A stretch of 64,000 nucleotides of DNA from DATKUC01 sp964577375. Lineage in GTDB: Bacteria; Spirochaetota; Spirochaetia; DSM-27196; DATKUC01. A program made the position numbers and the translations under genes. Positions 8,249-16,764 of the stretch are shown here, one piece after another. Where the stretch lies: assembly GCA_964577375.1 (NCBI GenBank), contig CAZNYW010000014.1, positions 11,161 to 75,160 of the forward strand. Direction: 5' to 3'. Within the stretch, counting starts at the first letter, position 1; each line of letters starts with the position of its first letter. Under the pieces are notes generated by a model. It was not told where the DNA came from. It was given only the letters and a program-made list of their open reading frames with translations, and ran no database searches.

Positions 8249-9430
8249 TCAGCCTGCCGCGCGGCACCTTCTCTCGAGCATATTCTGGAACGCCCGGAAC
8301 ACCTTCCTCATCTGGACCCGCTTGTAGGGGAAGATGTCCACCGGGTCCATGGCGTGGACCACCGCGCCCGCATCGACCTCGAACACGAGAAGCCGGCCGT
8401 CACGGGTCTCGGCGCAATCCATGACGAGATAATCGAGACCGATCCGGCGGTGGATCTGCGCAAATGCCTTCTCGTGCCGCCGGCCGAAATCATTGTCGAA
8501 GTCGACCATGAACCGCTCCTCCTCCCTGCGTTTCGTGTCACTTTCTGCCATCCCGGCGTTCAGATAGTGCACCATCCAGTTGGCGGAGATGGCAAGATGA
8601 GAAGCGTAGCCCCTTCCGTCGATCAGCACGATGCGATATTTACGGAACTGACCGTCGACACTTCGATAATCGATGAAGGGTGCAGCGTAGAACTCACCCT
8701 CCCGCCGGTCGGCGAGGTAGGCCCGGAGGTCCTCGTCACCCTCGAGGCGTGCAAGGCCGTGTCCGGCGTGGGAGTCACAGGGCCGTACGATCAGCGGGAA
8801 CCCGATCGGTCCGAGCTCGGGCAGCGTCACCAGCTTCGAACGGGGAAGACGAAATTGACGCGGCATGACCATGCATTCTGCGCCGGAAAGCGCTGCGCAC
8901 GCCCCTTCCCGGGTAGTCCGCTGGATCGCCTCGGGCATGTTGAGCACGGGCTGTTCGAGCGCCTCGACCCGCGGCTGCAGGCTGCGAAGCACCGGAAGAT
9001 TCGCATCCGAATCCGCAACCGCAACAAATACGATGTCGTGTTCGGGAATCGTCTCGGGCAGCGGCAGCTCCTCGGAGACGAAGATCATATCCAGCGACAC
9101 CGCCGAATCTTCGAGAAGAAAGTCGAGCGGAGTATTCGCCATGAGGCTTCCGGGCGACATGATCGCGAGCAGACGGATTTCCGCCCTGCCCTTCGGTGCC
9201 GGAAGATGATAGGTCCGTCGAAGCTCGAGCGCGCGCTCCTGTATCACGCGTGCGGTGCGCGGTCGGGAGAGCAGCTGGAGCACCATCGAAAGATCCATCA
9301 GCGCATCCGCATCCTCGGGATCACGCTCAACACGGTCGAGCATTTCGGCCGCGAGCGGCGAGAGGTCCTCGCCGGCGTAGGCCCTTCGCGCGAGGGTAGC
9401 GAGTCCAAGAAACTGCTCGGGTGAGCTCAA
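8249..9430 (-). CDS. TPR-plus-ATP-grasp ligase-like protein
   Basis: A 393-aa protein, TTG start with AAGGAG at 9436-9441. Residues about 1-75 resemble a short TPR segment (DPEDADALMDLSMVLQLL). Residues 85-390 read as a RimK-like ATP-grasp fold: PLIVRPCDSHAGHGLARL (nucleotide loop), FRKYRIVLIDGRGY, and the metal-binding strand LLVFEVDAGAVVHAMDP near the C-terminus, with EVD where EVN is usual. ATP-grasp enzymes join a carboxylate to an amine or thiol through an acyl phosphate. The substrate is not inferable. First gene of a two-gene operon with the NAT_N/GNAT_C acyltransferase. Confidence 0.7.
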   Translation of the reverse strand: MSSPEQFLGLATLARRAYAGEDLSPLAAEMLDRVERDPEDADALMDLSMVLQLLSRPRTARVIQERALELRRTYHLPAPKGRAEIRLLAIMSPGSLMANTPLDFLLEDSAVSLDMIFVSEELPLPETIPEHDIVFVAVADSDANLPVLRSLQPRVEALEQPVLNMPEAIQRTTREGACAALSGAECMVMPRQFRLPRSKLVTLPELGPIGFPLIVRPCDSHAGHGLARLEGDEDLRAYLADRREGEFYAAPFIDYRSVDGQFRKYRIVLIDGRGYASHLAISANWMVHYLNAGMAESDTKRREEERFMVDFDNDFGRRHEKAFAQIHRRIGLDYLVMDCAETRDGRLLVFEVDAGAVVHAMDPVDIFPYKRVQMRKVFRAFQNMLERRCRAAG

Positions 9431-9642
9431 AACGTCTCCTTATCAACCGGTCGATACGATGATCGACGATCGTCGGCCGAATGGCAAGCCGTCCGCCCGC
9501 CGATTCCGGCACTGCCCGATCCGGATGTTACCAGAGGTACGTGAAGCGGAGATGAAGTGGACGTAAGTTTGCAGACCGAATGGCCTGCCTGCGGCCGCTC
9601 GCGGTGCTCGCCCAGGTGCCGCCCATTTTGTCGACAAACCAT

Positions 9643-9671
9643 TTGACGAGAGTCGGACGGTATGGGAAAAT
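9643..9671 (+). promoter_or_regulatory. Sigma70-type promoter before the xylulokinase gene
   Basis: TTGACG at 9643-9648, a 17-base spacer and GAAAAT at 9666-9671 (four of six). TAGGAGGC follows and the ATG is at 9699. The rest of the 268-base divergent region 9431-9698 contains a 12-bp palindrome CGACGATCGTCG at 9464-9475 and nothing else I can support. Confidence 0.55.
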
Positions 9672-9698
9672 CCTCTGATCCATATAGGAGGCATTCTC

Positions 9699-11321
9699 AT
9701 GGCATCTGGAAGACTCGCCCTGGGCCTCGAATTCAGCACGCAATCGGTCAAGGCCGTTGTGCTCGATTCCGAAGGCGGCAACGTCGTCTACAGCGATAAA
9801 TTCGAATATGACCGGCAGCTGCCCGGCTACGGCACCGAGGCCGGCGTTCTCCCTTCGAGCATTGCCGAGCTTCGCCACACCTCGCCGCTCATGATGATCG
9901 AAGCGCTCGATATGGTCTTCCAGCGCCTGAAGGGCGCTTCGGTTACCACCGCAGAAATCGGGGCGGTGAAGCTCGATGCCATGCAGCACGGAAGTGTCTA
10001 CCTGTCGGGTACCTTCGAGAACAGCCTTTCCCGGCTGAGCGGCGGCGACACCCTCCTTTCCCAGCTCGCGAACAGCTTCACGCGAGCGTCGATACCGATC
10101 TGGGAAGATCGGACCACCGGCCGCGAAGCGCAGGACATGACCGAAGCGCTGAGGCACAAGGGCGGGATCGAGTCGCTCACGGGCAACCGCGCGGAGCTCC
10201 GCTTCCCCGGACCGCAGATCCTCCGGTGGGCGCGTGAGGACGGCGCGGCGTTCGACAGAACCGCGAAGATACTGCTGCTCAGCACATTTCTCACCTCGAT
10301 CCTTGCCGGCAGGGTGGTGCCGGTCGATACCGGCGACGGCTGGGGTACCAATCTGAACAGCCTCGACATCGACTCCCCGTCCTGGAGCGGACCGGTGCTT
10401 GAATCAATGGACGAGCTTCTGCGGAACAGTGGAGCAGCGGGCACGCTCGCCGGGAAGCTCGGCGAGATCACCGATTACGACGCACCGGTCGGCACCATCA
10501 GTCCCTATTTCGTCGAAAAGTTCGGAATAAACCCGGCGGCGGCCATCCTCGCCGGAACAGGCGACAATCCGGCAACACTCCTGGGTGCCGGCGGCGAAGC
10601 GGTGATCTCCCTCGGGAGCAGTTATACGGTAAACGGCGTTATGTCGGAGGTCGTCCCCTCAACCGGCGGCGAATACAACGTCTTCGGTTTCACGCCCGGC
10701 AGGGCGATGGCACTGAGCGTCTTCACCAACGGCGCCAAGCTGCACGACCGGTTCCTGCGAACCTATCTCGGACAGGATGAGAACGGAGAGATCACGACTG
10801 CAGACTGGGAAAAGTACAAGGCCCTCGCTGGCGGCGTCGCCGCAACCGGCAAGGATCCGCTGATGCTGCCCTATCTCTTCGCGGAATCGGTGCCCACCGC
10901 ACCGGCGGGAATAGTCCGCGACGGTTTCGACGAAACGGACGCCGCGGCGAATGTCCGGGCGCTGCACCTTTCCCAGGCGGTTTCATTGCGGCTCCACTCC
11001 TCCCACCTCGCGGACGCCGACTCGATCTGCGTCGTCGGCGGAAGCGCGCGGAACGACGTGCTCCGCCAGATGATCACCGACGCATTCGGCGTGGAAACCT
11101 ACATGATCCTCAACAGCGATGTCGCTGCGCCCCTCGGGTGTGCGATCAGCGCGGCGCGCCACCTGCTTGGAATCAGCTACGAAGAGGCCGCCTCACGATT
11201 CGTGCAGCGCGATGAAGCAAGCACGCTTCATCCGGACCCTGCGCGGCGCAGCGCCTACGCGGTGCTGCAGCAGCGGTATTCGGAGCTCGAACGCAGAAAT
11301 CTCGCAAAGCGACCTATTTGA
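9699..11321 (+). CDS. xylB: FGGY-family xylulokinase resembling the eukaryotic XYLB type
   Basis: A 540-aa ATP-dependent sugar kinase, expected to phosphorylate D-xylulose to xylulose 5-phosphate. It has LGLEFSTQSVKAVVLD at the N-terminus, DRQLPGYGTEAGV, MQHGSVY, and the catalytic aspartate in GTGDNPATLLG, then CVVGGSARNDVLRQ near the C-terminus. The spacing and wording (FSTQ.VK, QHGS.Y, GDNPA) match animal and fungal xylulokinases better than Escherichia coli XylB, and its length fits. A good promoter and Shine-Dalgarno sequence precede the ATG. It appears monocistronic, and no xylose isomerase lies nearby. Confidence 0.8.
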   Translation: MASGRLALGLEFSTQSVKAVVLDSEGGNVVYSDKFEYDRQLPGYGTEAGVLPSSIAELRHTSPLMMIEALDMVFQRLKGASVTTAEIGAVKLDAMQHGSVYLSGTFENSLSRLSGGDTLLSQLANSFTRASIPIWEDRTTGREAQDMTEALRHKGGIESLTGNRAELRFPGPQILRWAREDGAAFDRTAKILLLSTFLTSILAGRVVPVDTGDGWGTNLNSLDIDSPSWSGPVLESMDELLRNSGAAGTLAGKLGEITDYDAPVGTISPYFVEKFGINPAAAILAGTGDNPATLLGAGGEAVISLGSSYTVNGVMSEVVPSTGGEYNVFGFTPGRAMALSVFTNGAKLHDRFLRTYLGQDENGEITTADWEKYKALAGGVAATGKDPLMLPYLFAESVPTAPAGIVRDGFDETDAAANVRALHLSQAVSLRLHSSHLADADSICVVGGSARNDVLRQMITDAFGVETYMILNSDVAAPLGCAISAARHLLGISYEEAASRFVQRDEASTLHPDPARRSAYAVLQQRYSELERRNLAKRPI

Positions 11322-11610
11322 ACTTGTCGTAGATGCTCGTGACGGATTTTCCTATGCCGGAGTACTTGCGGGCATTCTCATCCGTGGGGACCGGCGGGAA
11401 GATTTCGGCAAATTGGGAAGCCACGCAGGCAATCCGTTGGCGAAGGTTTCCCGCGATCGTCCTGCCGAGCTTCGCGTGGTCCGGACTATTCCGGCCTGGA
11501 CCGGCCGAACTGGCCGGGCATAGGGAAGACCGGCATCACCGCGGAAGTGGTCCACGAAAAAACTGGTCACCTCGGTCTCGGCGACAAGAAACCGTTCCTG
11601 TTATGGCGCG
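11314..11610 (-). pseudogene. Degraded minus-strand coding remnant
   Basis: Reading the minus strand, the frame ending in TAG at 11314-11316 gives a protein-like C-terminus including QFAEIFPPVPTDENARKYSG and then KSVTSIYDKFK. It is open only back to a TGA at 11536-11538. Just upstream, in another frame, the stretch RFLVAETEVTSFFVDHFRG also looks coding but is bounded by a TAA. This suggests one gene broken by frameshifts. The C-terminal pattern (P..EN..Y......IY..F) weakly recalls the end of FGGY kinases. It overlaps the last codons of the xylulokinase gene tail to tail. Identity not established. Confidence 0.35.
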
Positions 11611-11838
11611 AGAGCGGCAGCGCTGCGGGTCGCACCACCACGCGCCCTGTGTCGCGAGGACTGCCTGTCTAAAGAGCGGGCCCCGCTGAATCCCCGGTTT
11701 CGCCAAATACTCAGAGAAGGTATCGTGCTCACAAAGCAGATATGAATGGTTCGAGAGTACCGGCCGGCCTGTGGGTAGGCCGCGGCCGTTTCGGCCCAGA
11801 TTTAGAGCATCAACAAAATTGGCAGCAGTGAAAATACG
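11611..11838. other. Intergenic region with no gene identified
   Basis: No sustained coding frame on either strand. A GC hairpin GGCCT/AGGCC lies around 11767-11781 without a U-tract. Probably decayed sequence continuous with the remnant to its left. Confidence 0.4.
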
Positions 11839-12300
11839 CTACGAGTCTTCAGGCGCTTTTCCTGCATAGAGGAAGCCGAAGTTGGTAGCGCCCTCTTTGG
11901 TCACAACCGAATGATGAATCCGGTGAGATGCAATTATCCGTTCGAGATAGGGGCCTTTCACCGGAATCCGCAGGTGCCGGAAGCGCTTGTGGAACATGAT
12001 TTCGTGAAAGAGCACGTAACCCAGACCATAGGCGGCAACACCGAATCCGGAGGTGGCGACCAGGGACAGCCGGTTCTTGAGCCCGAAGTAGATGAGAAGG
12101 AATGAGCAGAGCGCAAAGAACAGGGCATATGCGTCGTTCTTCTGGAAGCGGCGCCCGGAGGTTTTATGGTGGTCCTCGTGAAAGAACCAGCCGATACCGT
12201 GCATCACATACCTGTGCATGAGGACGGCTACAAGTTCCCACAGCGCGGCGGTGCCGGCAAATACAATCAGGTGCAAAAGGATACTCAGGACAGTTTTCAT
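11839..12300 (-). CDS. Beta-carotene hydroxylase-like di-iron membrane protein (CrtZ family)
   Basis: A 153-aa membrane protein of the fatty-acid-hydroxylase superfamily. All histidine boxes for the di-iron centre are present: HRYVMHG, HEDHH, HEIMFHKRFRH and SHRIHH. Size and box spacing fit CrtZ beta-carotene 3-hydroxylase rather than longer sterol desaturases. GGGAG precedes the ATG. No other carotenoid gene (crtE, crtB, crtI, crtY) is in the window, so the substrate is uncertain and the gene is isolated. The reaction would need O2, which agrees with the presence of a terminal oxidase elsewhere in the window. Confidence 0.8.
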   Translation of the reverse strand: MKTVLSILLHLIVFAGTAALWELVAVLMHRYVMHGIGWFFHEDHHKTSGRRFQKNDAYALFFALCSFLLIYFGLKNRLSLVATSGFGVAAYGLGYVLFHEIMFHKRFRHLRIPVKGPYLERIIASHRIHHSVVTKEGATNFGFLYAGKAPEDS

Positions 12301-12393
12301 TATGGCTCCCGTTCAGCAGTGCCTATTCTATCGCTGTAGCGAGGAGCCGGACAAGCGGCGATCAGCGCCTGGTCTCCTGGATGCGGATTATCT

Positions 12394-12411
12394 GCGAGGA
12401 CTGTTCCTCGC
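12394..12411. other. Perfect inverted repeat GCGAGGA-CTGT-TCCTCGC
   Basis: Seven-base arms in the 214-base divergent space between the CrtZ-like gene and the second FGGY kinase. There is no U-run on either strand, so it is an operator or structural hairpin candidate rather than a terminator. No clear promoter is seen around it. Confidence 0.35.
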
Positions 12412-12514
12412 TGATGATGCTATAGAACAAACATATTCACGCGGACGCGAGAGGGTAAGACGGAACAGGGCCCTCCGCTTTTCCGCGTGCAGGCTAATCT
12501 GGTAGACTGCAGGA

Positions 12515-14047
12515 ATGTCAGCATATCTCTGCGGGATTGATGTGGGCACCTCCGGCGCAAAGGCGATGCTTGTTTCGGAAGAGGGCCGGGTCGTGAGTCA
12601 GGGCTATGCCGAGTACCCTACCACTCACCCACGGCCGGGATGGGCCGAGCAGGCCCCGGAGCTGTGGTGGAGGGCAGTCTGCGCCGCCACCAGGCAGATG
12701 CTGAAGGGGGCGGGGCAGGCCCCGCCGATTGCCGCGGTGTCGGTGAGCGCGCAGGCACCGACGATGATCGCGCTCGACGCCGCAGGTATAGCGATTCACC
12801 CGGCACTTATCTGGATGGACCGCCGCGCGGACGAACAGGCCGTGAGGCTCGGCGAACGCTTCGGCAGCGCGTCAATCCATCAACGCACGGGAAACCGCCC
12901 CGACCCCTTCTACGTGGCGGCAAAGATTCTCTGGTACCGGGAAAACGAACCGGAGCTTTTCCGCCGCACCCGCTCGTTTATCCAGATAAACGGCTACATC
13001 AACCTCAGGCTGACCGGCAGCTATTCAATGGACCCGGTTCATGCGGCGCTTCTTCAGCTGAGGCGCTGGGACAGGGACGAGTACGACGCCGAGCTCTGCG
13101 ATGCCTGCGGCGTGGAGCCGGAGCAGTTCCCCGAGGTGAAGCAGGGCCATGAGTTTATCGGTGAGGTCAGCCGCTCCGCGGCCGAGGAATGCGGCCTGCC
13201 GGCGGGAACACGCGTCGTCTGTGGTACCGTGGACGGCTCTGCGGCGGCACTCGAGGCGGGCGCAGTCGATGAAGGAATTGCCGCCGAGATGAGCGGCACC
13301 TCCACCGTCCTGCTGGTACCGAACAGCCGGGCGCTAACCGACCCGGCGCTCATCGCGATGCCGCACGCCCTTCCCGACGCCTGGCTGCTCCTCGGTGCCA
13401 TGTCGACCTCCGGGGCATGCCTTCGCTGGTTCAGCGACGAGCTTGCGGTTCACGAGTCGGAAACCGCTCGCAGGGCCGGCACTGACGTATTCGCGCTTCT
13501 TACCGACGCGGCGGCGAAGGTGCCTCTCGGAAGCGGCGGCGTAATCTTTCTCCCCTATATGATGGGGGAGCGCTCGCCGATCTGGCAGACCACCGCACGT
13601 GGGGTCTTCTTCGGACTGACACTCTCGACGCGACGCGAAGAGATGGTACGGGCGGTCTTCGAAGGTACCGCCTTTGCGTTCTATCACAATGTCGAGACAG
13701 CGAAACGCTCGGGTGCAGGACTCAGCGAGATCCGCAGCGTCGGCGGCGGCTCTCACAACGAGCTCTGGACCCAGATGAAGGCCGATGTTACCGGCGTGCC
13801 TTTTGTCTCGCTCGAACAGGGCGCGGGCGCGCCCTTCGGCGATGCACTGCTCGCCGGTCTCGGAGCCGGCGTGTGGCCGGACCTGCGAGAGGTGCTCGCG
13901 AGGACCGTGGGTGTGAGCCGCCGCCACGAGCCCCGCCCCGAGTTTACCGACCGCTACCGCGAGCGGTATTCCGTCTTCCGCGGCCTGTACGACGCGCTGC
14001 GTCCCGTATATGATCGCGCTGCCGGAGGTCGACGTGAACCAGCTTGA
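12515..14047 (+). CDS. FGGY-family carbohydrate kinase, bacterial xylulokinase type
   Basis: A 510-aa kinase with the N-terminal ATPase loop CGIDVGTSGAKAML. The sugar-binding region contains LIWMDRRAD. The catalytic aspartate lies in CGTVDGSAAALEAGA, and GGGSHNELW is near the C-terminus. It resembles bacterial XylB and related xylulose/ribulose/erythritol kinases and differs clearly from the XYLB-like kinase at 9.7 kb. First gene of a three-gene plus-strand operon in which it overlaps a 2-hydroxyacid dehydrogenase. That context fits a kinase acting on an unusual ketose or polyol. Shine-Dalgarno sequence is weak (AGGA abutting the ATG). Confidence 0.82.
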   Translation: MSAYLCGIDVGTSGAKAMLVSEEGRVVSQGYAEYPTTHPRPGWAEQAPELWWRAVCAATRQMLKGAGQAPPIAAVSVSAQAPTMIALDAAGIAIHPALIWMDRRADEQAVRLGERFGSASIHQRTGNRPDPFYVAAKILWYRENEPELFRRTRSFIQINGYINLRLTGSYSMDPVHAALLQLRRWDRDEYDAELCDACGVEPEQFPEVKQGHEFIGEVSRSAAEECGLPAGTRVVCGTVDGSAAALEAGAVDEGIAAEMSGTSTVLLVPNSRALTDPALIAMPHALPDAWLLLGAMSTSGACLRWFSDELAVHESETARRAGTDVFALLTDAAAKVPLGSGGVIFLPYMMGERSPIWQTTARGVFFGLTLSTRREEMVRAVFEGTAFAFYHNVETAKRSGAGLSEIRSVGGGSHNELWTQMKADVTGVPFVSLEQGAGAPFGDALLAGLGAGVWPDLREVLARTVGVSRRHEPRPEFTDRYRERYSVFRGLYDALRPVYDRAAGGRREPA

Positions 14048-15107
14048 ACTGCTCGTGTCGGCACGCTTCGACGAAACCGCTCTCACGAAAATCGCGCCCT
14101 CGATAGCCGGGGTTCGTCATGTCGGCTACGGCGTGACCGGCGAGAAGCTCGATACCGAGTCGCTGAAAGAGGAACTCTCCAGCGCCGATCTTTATATTCT
14201 CGAATTCGAAACCGTCGACCGCAGCGTGCTCGATGCTGCTCCCCGCCTGCGCGCAATCGGCTGCTGCAGAACCGGGCCGGAAGCGAATGTCGACATCGCA
14301 GCCGCGACAGAGCTCGGCATACCGGTTCTCTTCACCCCGGGACGCAATGCGGTATCGGTTGCCGAGTACACGATCGGCCTGATGATCTCGGTCGCCCGGC
14401 ATCTCTCGGAGGCCTACCACCTTCTCAAGTACACCGGCGAGCTCACCGAGGTGAGCTACTCCGACAAGGACGCCGACCGGCTGACAGTGACCTCGGAGTG
14501 GAGCATCGACCCACACGCGCCCTTCAACCGCTTCCAGGGCGTCGAGCTGTCGGGCAAGGTCCTCGGCCTCGCAGGTTTCGGCGCAATAGGCCGGGAGATC
14601 GCGATCCGGGCCCGCGCCTTCGGTATGAGCGTGATCGCCTACGACCTCTACGTGGACGAGGCTCAGTTCGCCGCTGCCGGGGTCGCGGGCGCATCCCTCG
14701 AGGAGGTCGCCTCGAAATCGGATTTCGTGGCAATGGCTGCGAAGGTAACCCCGCAGACGACAGGACTCTTTTCGAAGCGTCACTTCGCCATGATGAAACC
14801 GGACGCATACTTCATCAACAGCGCGCGTGCAGCGCTCGTCGACTATGACGCTCTCTACGAAGCGCTCGCCGGGAATCGGATCGCCGGCGCTGCAATCGAT
14901 GTCTTCACCACCGAGCCCATCTCACCGGAAGAACCGCTTCGCCACCTTCCCAACGTGCTGATAAGCCCGCATCTCGCCGGCGCGAGTCGCGACATCCCCC
15001 GTCAGCACAGCAGGATAATTGTCGAGGAGCTGTCGCTCCTGCTCGCAGGCAGTCAGCCGCGCTTCCTCAAGAACCCCGAGGTGTGGGCGCACCGGAGGCC
15101 GATCTGA
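14034..15107 (+). CDS. D-isomer-specific 2-hydroxyacid dehydrogenase
   Basis: A 357-aa NAD(P)-dependent dehydrogenase of the SerA/GhrB/phosphoglycerate-dehydrogenase superfamily. Visible motifs are RTGPEANVD, NAVSVAEYTIG, the Rossmann loop GLAGFGAIGREIA, PQTTGLFS, INSARAALVDYDAL and the catalytic His region ISPHLAGAS. The frame is open from 14010, but GGAGGT at 14024-14029 favours the GTG at 14034. It overlaps the kinase gene by 14 bases, so they are coupled. It may reduce or oxidise a 2-keto acid from the same sugar pathway. No ACT domain is present, which argues against a biosynthetic SerA. Confidence 0.82.
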   Translation: MNQLELLVSARFDETALTKIAPSIAGVRHVGYGVTGEKLDTESLKEELSSADLYILEFETVDRSVLDAAPRLRAIGCCRTGPEANVDIAAATELGIPVLFTPGRNAVSVAEYTIGLMISVARHLSEAYHLLKYTGELTEVSYSDKDADRLTVTSEWSIDPHAPFNRFQGVELSGKVLGLAGFGAIGREIAIRARAFGMSVIAYDLYVDEAQFAAAGVAGASLEEVASKSDFVAMAAKVTPQTTGLFSKRHFAMMKPDAYFINSARAALVDYDALYEALAGNRIAGAAIDVFTTEPISPEEPLRHLPNVLISPHLAGASRDIPRQHSRIIVEELSLLLAGSQPRFLKNPEVWAHRRPI

Positions 15108-15886
15108 TGGCTGAGTCCCGCAAGCAGCCGGAAAAGCAGGCTTCGATTTCAGGGCGGATTGCGCTGGTCACCGGAGGATCGCGCGGAATAGGCCGGGCCG
15201 TCTGCCTCGATCTTGCCCGGCGCGGAGCGCTCGTCGCGGTGCACTACAATACCGGCAGTACGGCAGCAGAGGAGCTCGTCTCCGAGATCACCGCCGGCGG
15301 AGGACGCGCCGCCGCATTTGGCGCCGACCTTACCGATTCACTCGCTCCCGGAGAGCTCGTTCGACGCGTGCGAATGAGCCTTGGTCCTCCGACAGTTCTC
15401 GTGAGCAACGCGGGCCAGATGGAGGACTCACCGGTGGAGTCGATGCCGGATGAGCTGTGGGACCGCACCATTGCGCTCGGACTCGACGCGCCGTTCCGGC
15501 TATGCCGCGCCTGTCTTCCTTTCATGCGGGAATCCCGATGGGGCCGCGTAGTCTGTATCTCTTCTCAGGCCGCGTTCACCGGGTCCGCCGTGCACGCTCA
15601 CTATGCAGCGGCCAAGGCGGGACTGCACGGACTCGTCCACTCGCTTGCGAAAGAGGTAGGAAAGCACGGAATCACGGTCAATCTGGTAGCGCCCGGCCGC
15701 ATCGAAACCGATCTTCTCAAGGAACATGCTGCCGGGAGGATGGATGAATGGCTCTCGCAGACCCCACTTCGCAGGCTTGGCCAGCCGGAAGAGGTGGCCG
15801 CCGCCGTCGGGTTCCTCTGCTCCGGCGAAGCAGCCTACATCACCGGCGCGACGATTCACGTCAACGGCGGACAGCTCATGTCCTGA
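15107..15886 (+). CDS. Short-chain dehydrogenase/reductase (FabG-like)
   Basis: A 259-aa classical SDR. The cofactor loop is TGGSRGIGRAV, the NNAG equivalent is VSNAGQ, and the catalytic triad lies in CISSQAA and HYAAAKAG (Ser, Tyr as Y..AK, Lys). The C-terminal ITGATIHVNGGQ is typical. Third gene of the operon. Its ATG overlaps the stop of the hydroxyacid dehydrogenase (TGATG) with GGAGG eight bases upstream. FabG-like SDRs act on 3-oxoacyl-ACP, sugars or polyols, and the context favours a sugar derivative. Confidence 0.85.
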   Translation: MAESRKQPEKQASISGRIALVTGGSRGIGRAVCLDLARRGALVAVHYNTGSTAAEELVSEITAGGGRAAAFGADLTDSLAPGELVRRVRMSLGPPTVLVSNAGQMEDSPVESMPDELWDRTIALGLDAPFRLCRACLPFMRESRWGRVVCISSQAAFTGSAVHAHYAAAKAGLHGLVHSLAKEVGKHGITVNLVAPGRIETDLLKEHAAGRMDEWLSQTPLRRLGQPEEVAAAVGFLCSGEAAYITGATIHVNGGQLMS

Positions 15887-15904
15887 CGGGTCGAAACGGG
15901 GCTG

Positions 15905-16564
15905 TCAGGGAAATAACGTAAGCTGGTGCGCGGGGCTCCTTATCATCTCCGAGGAACGGCTGATTACCCACTCCACCGGAGACAGCTGGAGCTCCCCGCC
16001 ATCAATCGACACCGTCGAGGTGTCAACGAAGCCGCGAGCTTCCGCCCGCAGCCGATCGAGTTTTGCGCGAAGTGCCACGTGATCTTGCCTTCCGCCGTAG
16101 CCGACGAGCGACAGGTCTGCGCCGACAACCCGGTGACACGGCACAATCGGGTAGAGAGGATTGGTCGCCATCACCCTGCCTACCTCACGGGCAACGGTAC
16201 CGGTGGCACCCGCGATGCTGCCGTAGGTAGTCACGTATCCGGCCGGAATCGACGCGGCGGCAAGCAGGATGGCGTGAAGGCGTTCCGGCAGGTACTCGCG
16301 GGAAAGCACGTAGCGCTTGTTCCGCTCGTCTCCCGCCTCGATTTCGGCAAGCATCGCTATAACGTCCCGCGCGAATATGGACGCTTCGTCCGCCTGCCGA
16401 CGCGGGGTCCCTGTCGGCAGATTCCGCTCGATGTCGGCCGTCGCACGCTCCCTGCTGGACTCGACCGTGGTCGCAACTATCTCCTCACCATGCCATGCAA
16501 GGCCGAACCAGGACTGTCCGATTTTCTCGACCCAGATTTCCACCATCGAGATAGTCTCTGGCAT
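15905..16564 (-). CDS. Methylated-DNA-protein-cysteine methyltransferase (MGMT/Ogt type)
   Basis: A 219-aa DNA repair protein that transfers O6-alkyl groups from guanine to its own cysteine. The active-site motif PCHRVVG is present, preceded by the DNA-binding helix-turn-helix region (IPAGYVTTYGSIA, AREVGRVMATNP). About 40 residues after the catalytic domain form an extension (RSSEMIRSPAHQLTLFP at the end), longer than usual. The frame is open to 16714 without a good ribosome site. I place the start at 16564 because the preceding codons look non-conserved, with ATG 16546 as an alternative. Isolated gene. Confidence 0.8.
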   Translation of the reverse strand: MPETISMVEIWVEKIGQSWFGLAWHGEEIVATTVESSRERATADIERNLPTGTPRRQADEASIFARDVIAMLAEIEAGDERNKRYVLSREYLPERLHAILLAAASIPAGYVTTYGSIAGATGTVAREVGRVMATNPLYPIVPCHRVVGADLSLVGYGGRQDHVALRAKLDRLRAEARGFVDTSTVSIDGGELQLSPVEWVISRSSEMIRSPAHQLTLFP

Positions 16565-16605
16565 CGATTTTACCACGAGCTGACGGTCGCGTCGACGCAC
16601 TGCAT

Positions 16606-16633
16606 GGTATAACGAAGCCTGTTGATACCGCGC
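16606..16633. repeat. 28-bp repeated element, copy 1
   Basis: Begins GGTATAACGAAGCCTGTTG and ends CCGCGC. It matches 26 of 28 bases with 20834-20861. It sits between the MGMT gene start and the arsenic island. Confidence 0.75.
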
Positions 16634-16764
16634 CGCCATCTTCGAAGGGTGCCTGCGACGGCCTTCCCGCCGATTTCGGGCCGAATTCGGAGAAACTCTC
16701 AGGGAAAAGGCCAAAACATACGATATACTATTATCGATTCCAAATAATTCGGAGGTAACTCACA

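Noticed and set aside
8246..9424. 392-codon plus-strand frame opposite the ATP-grasp gene
   Set aside because: Antisense shadow: His/Arg/Gly-rich with no motif, while the minus strand has ATP-grasp motifs and a ribosome site.
11760..11790. GC hairpin as a transcription terminator
   Set aside because: Short stem, no U-tract on either strand, and no intact gene ends nearby.
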